The position numbers and the translations under genes are program-made. A stretch of DNA of 64,000 bases from Candidatus Obscuribacter sp. (lineage in GTDB: Bacteria; Cyanobacteriota; Vampirovibrionia; Obscuribacterales; Obscuribacteraceae): positions 875,222 through 939,221 of the forward strand of contig JADKDV010000004.1 in NCBI GenBank assembly GCA_016718315.1, written 5' to 3'. Below, piece after piece: positions 1 to 8,751 of this stretch (its first letter is position 1; each line of letters starts with the position of its first letter). The notes under the pieces were generated by a model that did not search any database, had not been told where the DNA came from, and saw only the letters and a list, made by a program, of their open reading frames with translations.

Positions 1-2
1 AG

Positions 3-779
3 CGGCACCGTGCCACGCTTGTGCCACTGATAGTCGTGTCGATGTATGGCTTTGTCTTGTTTATCTGCTCGGTGCAATTACTCAGCGATCAGTGTGGTCT
101 TTTGACCTTTTCCTGTGTGACTGCTCTTTTTTATCAAATAGCATTTGCCTTTTATAGTTTTGGCGATCATTATCCCCGGTTGCTTTTGGGTAGAGCTAAG
201 TGGGTCAAGAGCGCAGCTATCAGTATTGCGCTGGTGCTATTTTGTCCATTTTTGTTTGCTAAAGAATTTTTTGAGATAGCAAGGATTAAGACAGCTATTA
301 AGATTGCTCCTACTCTGGGTTTTGTAGCCAGAGAGGATTTGCGGGCAGCGATACTGCGCTTTAGTAATGCCGGCGACTCAATCATTGTACAGAGTGGTCG
401 ACTAACTCCTGGCTGTAGTGAGTCGCTTTTGACTGGTCGCAGACTGGCTGGCTACTTTATCAGCTATGAGGCTTTTGGTGCTTTGAATAATCTGCTTGGC
501 CGGCACGCTGATGGCACCTGGTTAGGTCAACCCAAAGAGTATCTCAGTGATCTGGACGTCAAATTGTCTGAACGTTTGATGGCAGATGTGGCAAAGGATC
601 AGCCTGCATTTTTTATGCTGGAGGGCGGCGAGATGGAGATGCTGGCCAAAAATGAACAGATTTATGCGCGCATACTCGATAGCTATTATCAGGGCGAGGT
701 GGCGCAGTATTTTTCGACTTGCGAAGGACCGCGCGAGTACTCTGATTGGAATTACGATTTTTATGTAATGCGCCGCTAG
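3..779 (+). CDS. Polytopic membrane protein, C-terminal part (5' end outside window)
   Basis: The frame is open from the first bases, so the true start lies upstream; GTG at 21 is only the first possible start inside the window. The first 85 or so residues hold three hydrophobic stretches (about residues 6-24, 28-48 and 63-80 from the GTG). About 170 residues without membrane segments follow and end in an aromatic-rich tail. A multi-pass part followed by a C-terminal soluble domain fits the end of a GT-C type membrane glycosyltransferase (ArnT/PMT-like). The diagnostic acidic motif of that fold would lie in the missing N-terminus, so function stays open. A strong hairpin follows the stop codon directly, so this is the last gene of its transcript. 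Confidence 0.6.
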   Translation, partial: RHRATLVPLIVVSMYGFVLFICSVQLLSDQCGLLTFSCVTALFYQIAFAFYSFGDHYPRLLLGRAKWVKSAAISIALVLFCPFLFAKEFFEIARIKTAIKIAPTLGFVAREDLRAAILRFSNAGDSIIVQSGRLTPGCSESLLTGRRLAGYFISYEAFGALNNLLGRHADGTWLGQPKEYLSDLDVKLSERLMADVAKDQPAFFMLEGGEMEMLAKNEQIYARILDSYYQGEVAQYFSTCEGPREYSDWNYDFYVMRR

Positions 780-820
780 ACAAAGAGCACAGCTGGGGGA
801 AGCCGTGCTCTTTGTCTTTA
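779..820 (+). terminator. Rho-independent-type terminator after the first gene
   Basis: A perfect 12-bp inverted repeat (779-790 paired with 805-816) encloses a 14-nt loop and starts in the stop codon of the preceding gene. The T-tract after it is short (TTTA), so it may be a weaker or bidirectional terminator. Confidence 0.6.
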
Positions 821-886
821 TGGTTATTCGTTTTTGAGTTGGATTGGTTTTTTGATTGTATTTTTGATTGGTTGTTTGTTTTGGTG

Positions 887-1228
887 CTACTTACGTGGTT
901 TTTCCTCTAGGTCGATGAAGTTTTCCTTTTGCGGCTCGGTGAACTTCCTTCTGTCAAGTAGGTCGTCTTTTGGTTTTTCGGGATTTAGTTCATCGTAAAG
1001 TGTAAATCCGGGTTTTTTGATTGTGTCTGAGGGGCGTTCGATTCCTACGATTGGACCGCATGCAATAAAACCGTCTTTGTCTACGATGCAGGCGTTTTGT
1101 GGTCTAAAGATGTGTGCCTGAGCACCACCCTTGTCACCATAAACTTCCTTTATCGCGCTATTCATTGTGGCTGTTGCAGCTGTTCTTTCTTCGGCTTGTC
1201 TTTCTGCAGCTTCGGCTGTCATTTTCAT
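887..1228 (-). CDS. Small hydrophilic protein of unknown function
   Basis: This encodes 113 residues with no membrane segment or signal peptide. The start is ATG at 1228, backed by GGAGAA about 7 nt upstream (near 1235-1240). The N-terminal 30 residues are alanine/glutamate-rich and probably helical. The middle part contains two cysteines (in NACIVDKDG and FIACGP) with glycines around them, and the C-terminus is lysine/glutamate-rich. I do not recognise the family. It stands alone, convergent with the first gene and divergent from the antiporter, with a 240-bp spacer upstream that must carry its promoter. Confidence 0.55.
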   Translation of the reverse strand: MKMTAEAAERQAEERTAATATMNSAIKEVYGDKGGAQAHIFRPQNACIVDKDGFIACGPIVGIERPSDTIKKPGFTLYDELNPEKPKDDLLDRRKFTEPQKENFIDLEEKPRK

Positions 1229-1471
1229 TGTCTATTCTCCATTTTGAATTAGTGACCGAGTTGTTGCAGGGGTTGACTGTAAGTTAACAAGGCAAAGTTA
1301 CTGAGTCGTGATTAAGAATTTGCCTGTGGAGTTATCTCTTGCCGATTTGTGAAAGCTAGATGCGGCTCGCTACATTTGATTTACCGATTGGCAAGTATTG
1401 TCCTGATAGTTGCTAAACTGGATCATGGATAGCAAAGTCCAGCAATTGACAAAAAGGAAGCCCCATAGTCC

Positions 1472-3037
1472 ATGCAGCAAGTAGAGATAATCGTTGCACT
1501 GCTTACTGTCATTGGCATAGTTGGTGCGTTGTCGCAAAAGATAAAAATTGCTCTGCCGATTTTGCTTGCAGTCACAGGCATGATCATCTCGCTGGTGCCA
1601 TTTATCCCCACTGTGCATCTTGAGCCAGACGTCGTATTTTTTATATTTTTGCCGCCACTGCTTTATCTTGATGCTTTTAATACCAGCTGGAAAGAGCTTA
1701 AAAACGTTGCTGAGATTGTGACCTTGCAGGCAGTTGGACTTGTGCTTGTCACAGTCGCTGCCGTAGCCGCAGCGATCCATGCCGTGGTGCCAGATATGCC
1801 ATGGGCAGTTGCAATTACTCTTGGTGCTATTGTTTCACCGACTGATGCTGTCGCAGCCTCTGCTATATCAAAGGAAGTGCAACTACCCAAACGTCTGATG
1901 GATATCATCAAAGGCGAGAGTCTGATCAACGATGCCACCGGCCTTGTGGCATATCAAATGGCAGTAGCTGCCACTTTGACTGGCGCCTTTAGCTGGGCCA
2001 GTGCACCCAACAGATTTTTGTATGTTGGCTTTGGCGGTATTGTTTTGGGTCTGGTGCTTGGTGTGTTTTTGTCTCGTATTCGCACCAAGCTTGAGCACCG
2101 ACCAGTTGAGATTATTACGTCACTGCTATCTCCTTTTGTGGTTTACATTGCTGCTGAACACCTGCATGTATCAAGTGTGTTGGCTGTGGTTGTGGCCGGG
2201 GTTTATCTGGGGTGGCGCGGACCGCTTATGCATTCGTCTAAAACTCGGCTGCAGGCGGTGGCTACCTGGGAGACTATCGCTTATGTACTCAATGGCTTTT
2301 CGTTTTTGCTAATGGGATTGCAGCTGCGTCCTATCCTTGAGACAGTCAAATCCTATCCACCTCTGGATTTGTTTGTCTGGACTCTGACAGCAGCTCTTGC
2401 TCCCATTGCTATCCGCTTTATATGGTCATATACGGTGACGCCTCTTTATATAGGTATGCGCCGCACTAGCAATAAAAAACCCAATTGGAAGCATCTCTTT
2501 GTTTTCTCATGGTCCGGTATGCGAGGTGTGTTATCGCTGGCTGCTGCTCTCGCTTTGCCTTTAACTTGCGCAGACGGGCAGCCATTTCCCTTCCGCAATC
2601 TGCTTATCTTTTTGACAGTTACTGTGATTGCTTCGACTTTACTTTTGCAGGGCTTAACCTTGCCAGCCATTGTTAAAAAGTTTGGTTTTGAGCCAGATGC
2701 AGATAATCCAGATGAGGCCGCATATAGAGCAAGGCTCTCTTTGGCCCGCGAAGCGGTACGGCGTATTGATGAATTGTCCAGGGCAGAAGGCGTTGATAGT
2801 GATGATCCCAACTTGCAAAAACTGCTCAATCATTATCTTGAACGAGCTATTGCTCACGTTGAGAGCGCCGGTCTGAGCGATGAGCGAGCTGACTATTTTC
2901 ACCGCCTTTATAACGAAGCAATCACAGCGCAAAGACGTCTTTTAATCGCAATGCGCGAGAGTGACCAGATCGATGAGGATACTTTTCGTGTTTTGCAAAA
3001 TGAGCTGGACCTGGAAGAAAGCCAGATACCGGAATGA
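1472..3037 (+). CDS. CPA1-family Na+/H+ antiporter (NhaP/YjcE-like)
   Basis: An inner-membrane cation/proton antiporter of 521 residues, normal for bacterial CPA1 exchangers. About 12 hydrophobic segments fill residues 5-400. The LPPLLYLDAF signature lies at about 62-71, and the GESLINDATGL motif carries the Asn153-Asp154 pair that forms the cation site in CPA1 proteins. Residues 400-521 are a charged cytoplasmic tail with helical, TrkA-C-free character. The ATG start is preceded by AAGGAAG about 11 nt upstream. The role, inferred from the family, is sodium export and pH homeostasis; whether K+ is also carried cannot be read from the sequence. The gene stands alone and ends in a strong terminator. 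Confidence 0.9.
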   Translation: MQQVEIIVALLTVIGIVGALSQKIKIALPILLAVTGMIISLVPFIPTVHLEPDVVFFIFLPPLLYLDAFNTSWKELKNVAEIVTLQAVGLVLVTVAAVAAAIHAVVPDMPWAVAITLGAIVSPTDAVAASAISKEVQLPKRLMDIIKGESLINDATGLVAYQMAVAATLTGAFSWASAPNRFLYVGFGGIVLGLVLGVFLSRIRTKLEHRPVEIITSLLSPFVVYIAAEHLHVSSVLAVVVAGVYLGWRGPLMHSSKTRLQAVATWETIAYVLNGFSFLLMGLQLRPILETVKSYPPLDLFVWTLTAALAPIAIRFIWSYTVTPLYIGMRRTSNKKPNWKHLFVFSWSGMRGVLSLAAALALPLTCADGQPFPFRNLLIFLTVTVIASTLLLQGLTLPAIVKKFGFEPDADNPDEAAYRARLSLAREAVRRIDELSRAEGVDSDDPNLQKLLNHYLERAIAHVESAGLSDERADYFHRLYNEAITAQRRLLIAMRESDQIDEDTFRVLQNELDLEESQIPE

Positions 3038-3085
3038 ATATCTGTTTTTTATCTGTGCGCGCGCCTGCCCTCTCTCTTTTGAGAA

Positions 3086-3140
3086 CGTGCATGGAATGAG
3101 AAAAAGGCCGAAAATTCCTCATTCAATGCATGTTTTTTTT
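3086..3140 (+). terminator. Strong intrinsic terminator after the antiporter gene
   Basis: The stem runs 3086-3100 against 3118-3132 (15 bp with one G/A mismatch and one G-T pair) with a 17-nt loop. Eight consecutive T follow at 3133-3140. It separates the plus-strand antiporter gene from convergent cysS. Confidence 0.8.
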
Positions 3141-3162
3141 GTGCCACCCCCCTCGAAGTAGC

Positions 3163-4710
3163 TTAGTTATCGCTTTCCCAGGTGGCACCGGTGGCGGTGT
3201 CCATGACATTAATACCTATTTCGATTAATTGCTTGCGGATAGCGTCAGCAGTGGCAAAGTCTTTTTTGCTCTTTGCCTCTTTGCGCAAATCCAAAAGCAG
3301 GTCCACAAGTTTGCCGCCGGTAGTTGTATCCACAGATTTGCGGGTATCAGCTAGGGTCAGACCGAGGATGCCAGCGTATTCGGTAAGGAAGCTTGCCAGA
3401 TAGGTTTTGTCATCTTGCTCAGTTGGCTTAAGGGCGAGGATTTGATCGCTCAGTTGAAACAACAGCGAGATAGCAACGGCTGTATTAAAGTCGTTGTTCA
3501 TCGCTTGAGTGAAGTCATCGCTGAATTTTCTGGCAATATTCTGGGCGTTTTCGCTGGGGGCACTAGCAGTGGCTGCATCACCACTGGCTGCATCACCACT
3601 GGCTGCATCACCGGCGGTCGCTTCTACTTTGCCGTTACCGTTGGCTCCGCCTGCATCTTTGCTACCGTTGCCATTTGCAGCAGGGACGCCAGGCGTCTGT
3701 ACTGTGGCAAGACCGGCGACGCGAGCCCGCACAAGTCTATTGAGACCAGTTTTTACTGCTGCCAGACTCTCAGGTGTAAAGTCGATGGGATTGCGGTAAT
3801 GGGTCTGCAAAACAAATATGCGGATAGTGTCCGAGCTATAGGTTTGCAACAAGTCCTGAATGGTTTTGAAGTTACCCAGGGACTTTGCCATCTTCTCTGC
3901 ACTGACCTGGATAAAGCCATTGTGCATCCAGTACTTAGCCAGAGGCTTTTCCTGCAGCGCTTCTGATTGAGCGATTTCGTTTTCGTGGTGGGGAAAGACC
4001 AGGTCTTCGCCACCAGAGTGGATGTCGATTGTTTCGCCAAGGATATGTTGCACCATTGTGGAGCACTCCAGGTGCCAGCCTGGACGACCGCGTCCCCAGG
4101 GGCTAGGCCAACCCAGTTCGTCTTCATCTGCACTCTTCCAGAGGGCAAAGTCCACAGATGATTTTTTGAGATGAGCCAGGGCGTCTTGAGCGATAACTTG
4201 TTCGCGCGCTCCGGATTGCAACTCTTCTAGATTTTGCTTACCTAGTTTGCCGTATTCTTTAAATGATGCCACGTCAAAATAGACATCACCTTTGGCTTCG
4301 TAGGCGTGTCCTTTAGCGATGAGACCCTGGACAAACTTGATCATCTGAGGGATAAACTCAGTGGCTCTGGGCTCATAGTCCGGTGCCTGCACGTTGAGAG
4401 CGGCCATGTCGCGCCAGAAGGCATAGGTGTATTCCCTTGCCAATCTGTCGGGGCTGATACCGCGCTCGGTGGCGCGCTTGATGATTTTGTCGTCGACATC
4501 GGTGATGTTGCGCACATAGATGACGTCGTATCCAGCAAAGCGTAGATAGCGCTGGACCGTGTCCCAGACTATTTCTTTGCGGGCATGACCGAGGTGGCTG
4601 GAGTCATAGACTGTTGGACCGCAAGCGTAGATTTTGACTGTGTTGCCACTAAGCGGCACAAACTCTTCTTTGCGCCCGGATAAGGTGTTAAATACTTGTA
4701 TTTTGTTCAT
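3163..4710 (-). CDS. cysS: Cysteinyl-tRNA synthetase
   Basis: A class I aminoacyl-tRNA synthetase that charges tRNA-Cys. From ATG 4710 the protein has 515 residues; another ATG 21 nt upstream (4731) has no better ribosome site. Visible signatures are ACGPTVYD near the N-terminus (with a zinc-binding Cys), the HIGH-class motif HLGH, the zinc region HLECSTM, and KMAKSLGNF as the KMSKS loop. Residues of about 350-395, between the catalytic and anticodon-binding parts, form an Ala/Gly/Asn/Ser-rich insertion encoded partly by a 15-bp tandem repeat, unusual for this enzyme. gltX lies 52 nt upstream on the same strand, so the two synthetases are probably cotranscribed. Confidence 0.93.
   Translation of the reverse strand: MNKIQVFNTLSGRKEEFVPLSGNTVKIYACGPTVYDSSHLGHARKEIVWDTVQRYLRFAGYDVIYVRNITDVDDKIIKRATERGISPDRLAREYTYAFWRDMAALNVQAPDYEPRATEFIPQMIKFVQGLIAKGHAYEAKGDVYFDVASFKEYGKLGKQNLEELQSGAREQVIAQDALAHLKKSSVDFALWKSADEDELGWPSPWGRGRPGWHLECSTMVQHILGETIDIHSGGEDLVFPHHENEIAQSEALQEKPLAKYWMHNGFIQVSAEKMAKSLGNFKTIQDLLQTYSSDTIRIFVLQTHYRNPIDFTPESLAAVKTGLNRLVRARVAGLATVQTPGVPAANGNGSKDAGGANGNGKVEATAGDAASGDAASGDAATASAPSENAQNIARKFSDDFTQAMNNDFNTAVAISLLFQLSDQILALKPTEQDDKTYLASFLTEYAGILGLTLADTRKSVDTTTGGKLVDLLLDLRKEAKSKKDFATADAIRKQLIEIGINVMDTATGATWESDN
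3571..3612 (-). repeat. 15-bp in-frame tandem repeat inside cysS
   Basis: The unit GGCTGCATCACCACT (plus strand) occurs at 3571-3585 and 3586-3600, with 12 bases of a third copy at 3601-3612. It adds repeated Gly-Asp-Ala-Ala-Ser units to the low-complexity linker. Because 15 is a multiple of three, slippage changes length without breaking the frame. Confidence 0.8.
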
Positions 4711-4762
4711 ATCGATACTTCTTCTGTCCATGCACGCTGTGCACGAATAACTGATTTACTTT

Positions 4763-6184
4763 CTATTTGGCGCAAGCAGCACTCAAGGCTGCTTCCAGAC
4801 GTGATTGCACACGGTTTTGGCCAAGGATAGTGATGATTGCACCGAGATCGGGACCGTGTGTGGTGCCGGAGAGCGCAACTCTGATTGGCCAGTACAGCTC
4901 TTTGCCTTTACAGCCAAGCTCTTTGCCGAGTGCGTCTACGGCCTTTTTACAGCTAGCCGCATCATCCCAGGGCAGATTGCTCAGTGAGGCTTGTAGTTTT
5001 TTGAGGACGTTGTGAGCAGTATCTGTGCCCAGTACTGATGTATAAAGCTCGGGCTCGATGGTGAGCTTGTCATCGAGATAAAACTTGGCAGCAGCTGTAA
5101 TCTCGGAGAGTGTTGTTAGACCTTCTCTGAGAGATGCCACGATGCGAGTCAGATGCTCGTCGTCATAACCGGCAGCTTGGTAGCCAGCGAGATAAGGCTT
5201 GGCGCGCTCTACAATAAGCTCAAGAGGTAGCGAGCGGATGTAATGGCTGTTAAACCAGTTTAGACGCGGTACATCAAAGACAGCAGGGCTCTTCGATACT
5301 TTGTCGAGATCAAACAGCTGGGCTGCTTCTTCGAGAGTGTAGATTTCTTTGCCTTCGGGATGAGTCCAGCTCATCTGGGCTAGATAGTTGAGGATAGCCT
5401 CAGGCATGTAGCCTTGCTTGCGGTAATAGTCGATGTGCACTGTCTCGCCATGCTTGCGCTTGGAGAGTTTTTGACGGTCGATATCAAACATCAGAGGTGC
5501 ATGAGCAAACTCTGGTGTGTCCATGCCCAGTGCTTCGTAGATGAGCAGCTGTTTGGCTGTGTTGTGGATGTGATCTTCGCCGCGGATTACATGAGTAATC
5601 TTCATGTCGATGTCGTCTATTACAACAGCAAAGTTGTAAATCGCTACACCATTGGATTTGACGATGACCATGTCGCCGCCCAGATCTGCGGTATCAATTG
5701 CTATCTCGCCTTTGATCTGATCATGCCACGATACTACCCGTGGTTCTTCCACGATAAAGCGCACCGATGGTATGCGACCGTCGGCTTCGTATTTTGTGCG
5801 AGCTTCGTCTGTCAGATCGCGACCGCGATTGTCATAACGTGAAGCACTGCCAGTGGCTTTTTGCTCTTCTTTGAGAGCGGCCAGTTCTTCAGTAGTGGCG
5901 TAGCACAGATATGATTTGCTGTTATGGATTAGCTTATTGGCAAAGGTCGAATAATGATCGATTTTTTCAGTTTGTTTGTAAGGTGCATAGGGACCGCCTA
6001 CGTCTGGACCTTCGTCCCAGGATAGACCGAGCCATTTAAGACCATCGATTATGTCTTGTGTGTATTCTTCTTTAGAGCGCTCTTCATCAGTGTCTTCGAG
6101 ACGCAGGATAAAAGTGCCGTTATGACGTTTGGCGTAGAGATGCTTTACAAGAGTGAGCCTAAATGAGACCTGTCCCATCTGCAT
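4763..6184 (-). CDS. gltX: Glutamyl-tRNA synthetase lacking the N-terminal HIGH segment
   Basis: The product matches GluRS from about residue 16 onward: FILRLEDTD, WDEGPDVGGPY, the VIRGEDHI motif of the active site, and KLSKRKHG as the KMSKS loop near residues 236-243. A helical anticodon-binding region follows. Best resemblance is to cyanobacterial-type, probably non-discriminating, GluRS. Family members begin with RFAPSPTG and a HIGH-type motif about 25 residues before LEDTD. This reading frame instead starts MQMGQVSF, with a TGA directly before the ATG. An HLGS-coding stretch sits at 6165-6154 in another frame. The gene is either damaged at its 5' end or an unusual variant. cysS follows downstream on the same strand. 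Confidence 0.8.
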   Translation of the reverse strand: MQMGQVSFRLTLVKHLYAKRHNGTFILRLEDTDEERSKEEYTQDIIDGLKWLGLSWDEGPDVGGPYAPYKQTEKIDHYSTFANKLIHNSKSYLCYATTEELAALKEEQKATGSASRYDNRGRDLTDEARTKYEADGRIPSVRFIVEEPRVVSWHDQIKGEIAIDTADLGGDMVIVKSNGVAIYNFAVVIDDIDMKITHVIRGEDHIHNTAKQLLIYEALGMDTPEFAHAPLMFDIDRQKLSKRKHGETVHIDYYRKQGYMPEAILNYLAQMSWTHPEGKEIYTLEEAAQLFDLDKVSKSPAVFDVPRLNWFNSHYIRSLPLELIVERAKPYLAGYQAAGYDDEHLTRIVASLREGLTTLSEITAAAKFYLDDKLTIEPELYTSVLGTDTAHNVLKKLQASLSNLPWDDAASCKKAVDALGKELGCKGKELYWPIRVALSGTTHGPDLGAIITILGQNRVQSRLEAALSAACAK

Positions 6185-6229
6185 TCAATGTGCTATCCAG
6201 GGTGCCATTCAAGGTGCTATCCAGGGCAG
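6182..6229 (-). repeat. 24-bp direct repeat abutting the gltX start
   Basis: Two adjacent copies (6182-6205 and 6206-6229) are identical at 20 of 24 positions. They occupy the place where the missing 5' coding part of gltX would be expected, which suggests a small rearrangement at the gene boundary. Confidence 0.75.
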
Positions 6230-6275
6230 TCATTGCAAGCATTTTGGTTTGACTTGGCCAATATTGCTTAGGCTT

Positions 6276-7121
6276 TTATTTTTGATTTTCTAAAACCATC
6301 ACGTCTACTGTGGCAACGCCAGAGGAGATCATGTTGAGTTTTTGAGCGGCTCCGCGACTTAGGTCTATGATGCGGTCGCCGCTAAATGGTCCACGGTCAT
6401 TGACCTGTACAACACAGCTATCGCCAGTGCGTCTGTTCATCACCAGTAGCTTGGTGCCAAAAGGCAAAGTGCGGTGAGCAGCAGTAAAGCCGTCTTGATT
6501 AAAGACATCACCATTGGAGGTGCGGCGTCCGTGAAACTTACCGCCATACCATGATGCTTGTCCGCTAAAGTCAGCGTTGAAGTTATCTGGTGTTGGTGTA
6601 GCGCCTGTGCGTGAGAGCGCTATGTAAGCTTGATCGGCACCTTGACTCTCAGCCATCTTGAGGAAGGACTGAGGAATTGGTCCAATGCCCATTACATTTC
6701 TGATGTTGTTGATTAGCTTGTAGCTCTCGTTGAGCGGCTGACCATCAGCAGTTGCTGGAGCAAACTTGAGTACGGTGTTGCCGTCGACATGGACTGCGGC
6801 CATATTGCCTTCGACTGCTGGCACCAATTTAAATGGGTCAAACTTCTCGTCTTTGACCAGGTCCTGGAGCTTGTCGGCCAGCTCTTCGGCGAGGTCTTCG
6901 ACAGAATCATCACTATTGGGATTAGCGCCCTTAAAAGCGATTATTTCTTTGCCGTTGAGAGTGACTGAAGAACATTCTTGATTGTTCTCTTCCCAGACAG
7001 CAGATTCTACTTCTGGGTGGCTATCACTGGCGTAGGCGGAGGCTGCCATAGAAATGGACAGACTGAGTGCAACAACGAGTGCTTGCGCCGCTTTATTCAG
7101 TTTTAAAACTTGCTTGTTCAT
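6276..7121 (-). CDS. RlpA-like double-psi beta-barrel secreted protein
   Basis: The protein has 281 residues. A signal peptide (KK/R-type start, hydrophobic core, cleavage after about ASAYA, residue 31) predicts export. Residues of about 32-180 are an acidic domain I do not recognise. Residues of about 185-280 are a RlpA-type double-psi beta-barrel with SWYGGKFHGRRTSNGD, FNQDGFTAAHRTLPFGT, VNDRGPF and RIIDLSRGAA, all typical of the family. RlpA proteins act on or bind septal peptidoglycan, cleaving denuded glycan in some species. There is no SPOR domain and no lipobox. Start ATG 7121 has GGAGGAG about 11 nt upstream. The gene sits behind a 600-bp spacer with secondary structure. Confidence 0.88.
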   Translation of the reverse strand: MNKQVLKLNKAAQALVVALSLSISMAASAYASDSHPEVESAVWEENNQECSSVTLNGKEIIAFKGANPNSDDSVEDLAEELADKLQDLVKDEKFDPFKLVPAVEGNMAAVHVDGNTVLKFAPATADGQPLNESYKLINNIRNVMGIGPIPQSFLKMAESQGADQAYIALSRTGATPTPDNFNADFSGQASWYGGKFHGRRTSNGDVFNQDGFTAAHRTLPFGTKLLVMNRRTGDSCVVQVNDRGPFSGDRIIDLSRGAAQKLNMISSGVATVDVMVLENQK

Positions 7122-7729
7122 TCGGTTTTGGCTCTCCTCCCGTTCAACCCTCTAGATCGGGTCTGCAGTAGATTTGAGTTTTTCTCCTTCTAGTGAGGGT
7201 TTTCGCGGCAGTTCATTGATAAAAGAATGAACTTGCGGATTACCTCTCGATGGCTTGTCCGAAGCAGGCGGTAAGGTAACAGACCAAATGGCAATGCGTC
7301 AAAAAAACTATGACAAGTCGAGTTTTGAGGCACTCGTCATTGATTTGGGGTTTATGGCAAGGTCTTAATGAAACACTGGTTGACAAATCGAAGACGATGA
7401 TCCTCGATCTAAAAATTGATTTTGGATCCTGCGCTCTGCATGATCAGGGATGATGAGTCACCTTTAACAAAACAGAAAATACATAGATGTCAATATGTTC
7501 CCGTAACGCTCTGTAAAACCTTTGTAAGACGCCGCCTATTTATTAGTATGAGATCCGTAAAAGGAAGTTTACCCTCATGCTCAAAAGGTAGTCAGCATGC
7601 TGTTTTTGCTGTGTATATAAGGGCTATATCGAGGCTCTTATTTTGTTTACACTTCGTCATCAAAAGGTTGTTATATCGGACGCACTTTGCTGGATTAAAT
7701 CTGCAGTCAAGCACCATAAATGACACTAT
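7122..7729 (-). other. 600-bp spacer with probable leader of the RlpA-like gene
   Basis: No convincing gene is visible here; the longest frame (7416-7733, plus strand) has atypical composition and no ribosome site. Near the rlpA-like gene there is a hairpin, 7208-7235: ten pairs with one bulge around GTTCATT/AATGAAC and an 8-nt loop. Further complementary G/C-rich pairs lie at 7150-7170. A long structured 5' leader is plausible. I looked for c-di-AMP, cobalamin, SAM and TPP riboswitch cores and could not match them. The other end lies next to the 3' end of yebC, which is read in the same direction. Confidence 0.3.
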
Positions 7730-8488
7730 TTAATTGAGATATTCGGACATCCAGCCTTGATCCATCTCAAAATTTGCAAAGACATTTTGTACGTCTTCGA
7801 GGCTCTCTAGATTGTCTAAAAGCTTGAGCAGGAGCTTGGCTGTCTCCTTGCTGGTAATCTCAACAGTATTGAGTGGATTTAGTGAGACTTCAGCAGAAAT
7901 GGCTTTGTGTCCCGCTTTTGCTAGAGCGCTCTGCACTGCTTCTACCTTGTCTGGCTGACAGAGCACCAGGATCTGGTCTTCGCCAGTAGTATCGACATCG
8001 TCTGCTCCAGCTTCCAGGGCTTCCAATAAAAATGAGTCTTCATCAAATTTGGCGTCTTTGGGCAGGACGATTTCGCCGCGCTCCTTAAACATCCAGTTGA
8101 CGCATCCGGTCTCGCCAAGGTTGCCGCCAAATTTAGAAAAGTAAGAGCGGACATCGCCGGCGGTGCGATTGCGATTGTCAGTGGTGCACTTGACCATAAT
8201 GGCAACGCCACCTGGGCCATAACCTTCGTAGACAAGTTCTTCAAAGTTATCGAGAGCGCCAGCACCAGTGCCCTTTTCGATGGCGCGAGCAATGTTGTCG
8301 TTGGGCACGCCTTCGGATTTGGCGCGGTCGATAGCCTGTCTCAGTCTAAAGTTTGCCGCAGGATCACCGCCGCCGAGCTTGGCCGCAACAATTATCTCGC
8401 GCGACATTTTGGCGTAGACTGCGCCTCGTTTGGCGTCTACAACTGCTTTTGTGCGTTTGATGGTGGCCCATTTGGAGTGACCTGACAC
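7730..8488 (-). CDS. yebC: YebC/PmpR family regulator (TACO1-like)
   Basis: The protein has 252 residues, standard for the family. The N-terminus SGHSKWATIKRTK and the segment DPAANFRLRQAI are nearly invariant across YebC proteins. The start is GTG at 8488 with AGGGAGAT about 10 nt upstream. The family includes DNA-binding regulators (PmpR) and ribosome-associated factors that relieve stalling at proline stretches (TACO1/YebC work). Which role applies here cannot be told from the sequence. It appears monocistronic, divergent from the TPR gene across a 263-bp spacer. Confidence 0.93.
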   Translation of the reverse strand: MSGHSKWATIKRTKAVVDAKRGAVYAKMSREIIVAAKLGGGDPAANFRLRQAIDRAKSEGVPNDNIARAIEKGTGAGALDNFEELVYEGYGPGGVAIMVKCTTDNRNRTAGDVRSYFSKFGGNLGETGCVNWMFKERGEIVLPKDAKFDEDSFLLEALEAGADDVDTTGEDQILVLCQPDKVEAVQSALAKAGHKAISAEVSLNPLNTVEITSKETAKLLLKLLDNLESLEDVQNVFANFEMDQGWMSEYLN

Positions 8489-8600
8489 TGACTTATCTCC
8501 CTATATTATGTATGCATTTTGTCGCCGGTAATCAAGAGCGACAAATCGAAAAGACTTCCTTATATGTAGAAGTCGAAAGCAAAAGACAATTTCATTTGCT

Positions 8601-8627
8601 TTGAATACAAGTATACGTTGCTACAAT
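8601..8627 (+). promoter_or_regulatory. Candidate sigma-70-type promoter of the TPR gene
   Basis: TTGAAT (8601-8606) and TACAAT (8622-8627) are separated by 15 bp, slightly short of the optimum. The gene start lies about 120 nt downstream. The same TACAATTT string recurs just before murD and before the gene at 49978, which supports a -10 role. Confidence 0.3.
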
Positions 8628-8751
8628 TTGCCTCAATGCAAAATGAAGTGCATTTTGAGCTGGGGCTTTTCAAGTGATGAAGATTAGGTTTGCATAGACA
8701 GCTTTATACCTATCCTTAATAGACAACTTTGAAAAACATCTATATAGATGT

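Noticed and set aside
3415..3966. Plus-strand frame of 183 codons inside cysS
   Set aside because: It lies wholly antisense to well-conserved synthetase sequence and owes its length to the repeat region.
7122..7400. c-di-AMP (ydaO) or cobalamin riboswitch upstream of the RlpA-like gene
   Set aside because: The conserved core strings of these classes were searched by eye and not found; only generic hairpins remain.
7416..7733. A 105-residue plus-strand frame in the spacer
   Set aside because: No ribosome site, an unbalanced composition rich in Arg/Cys/Leu, no family resemblance, and it ends inside the 3' end of yebC.
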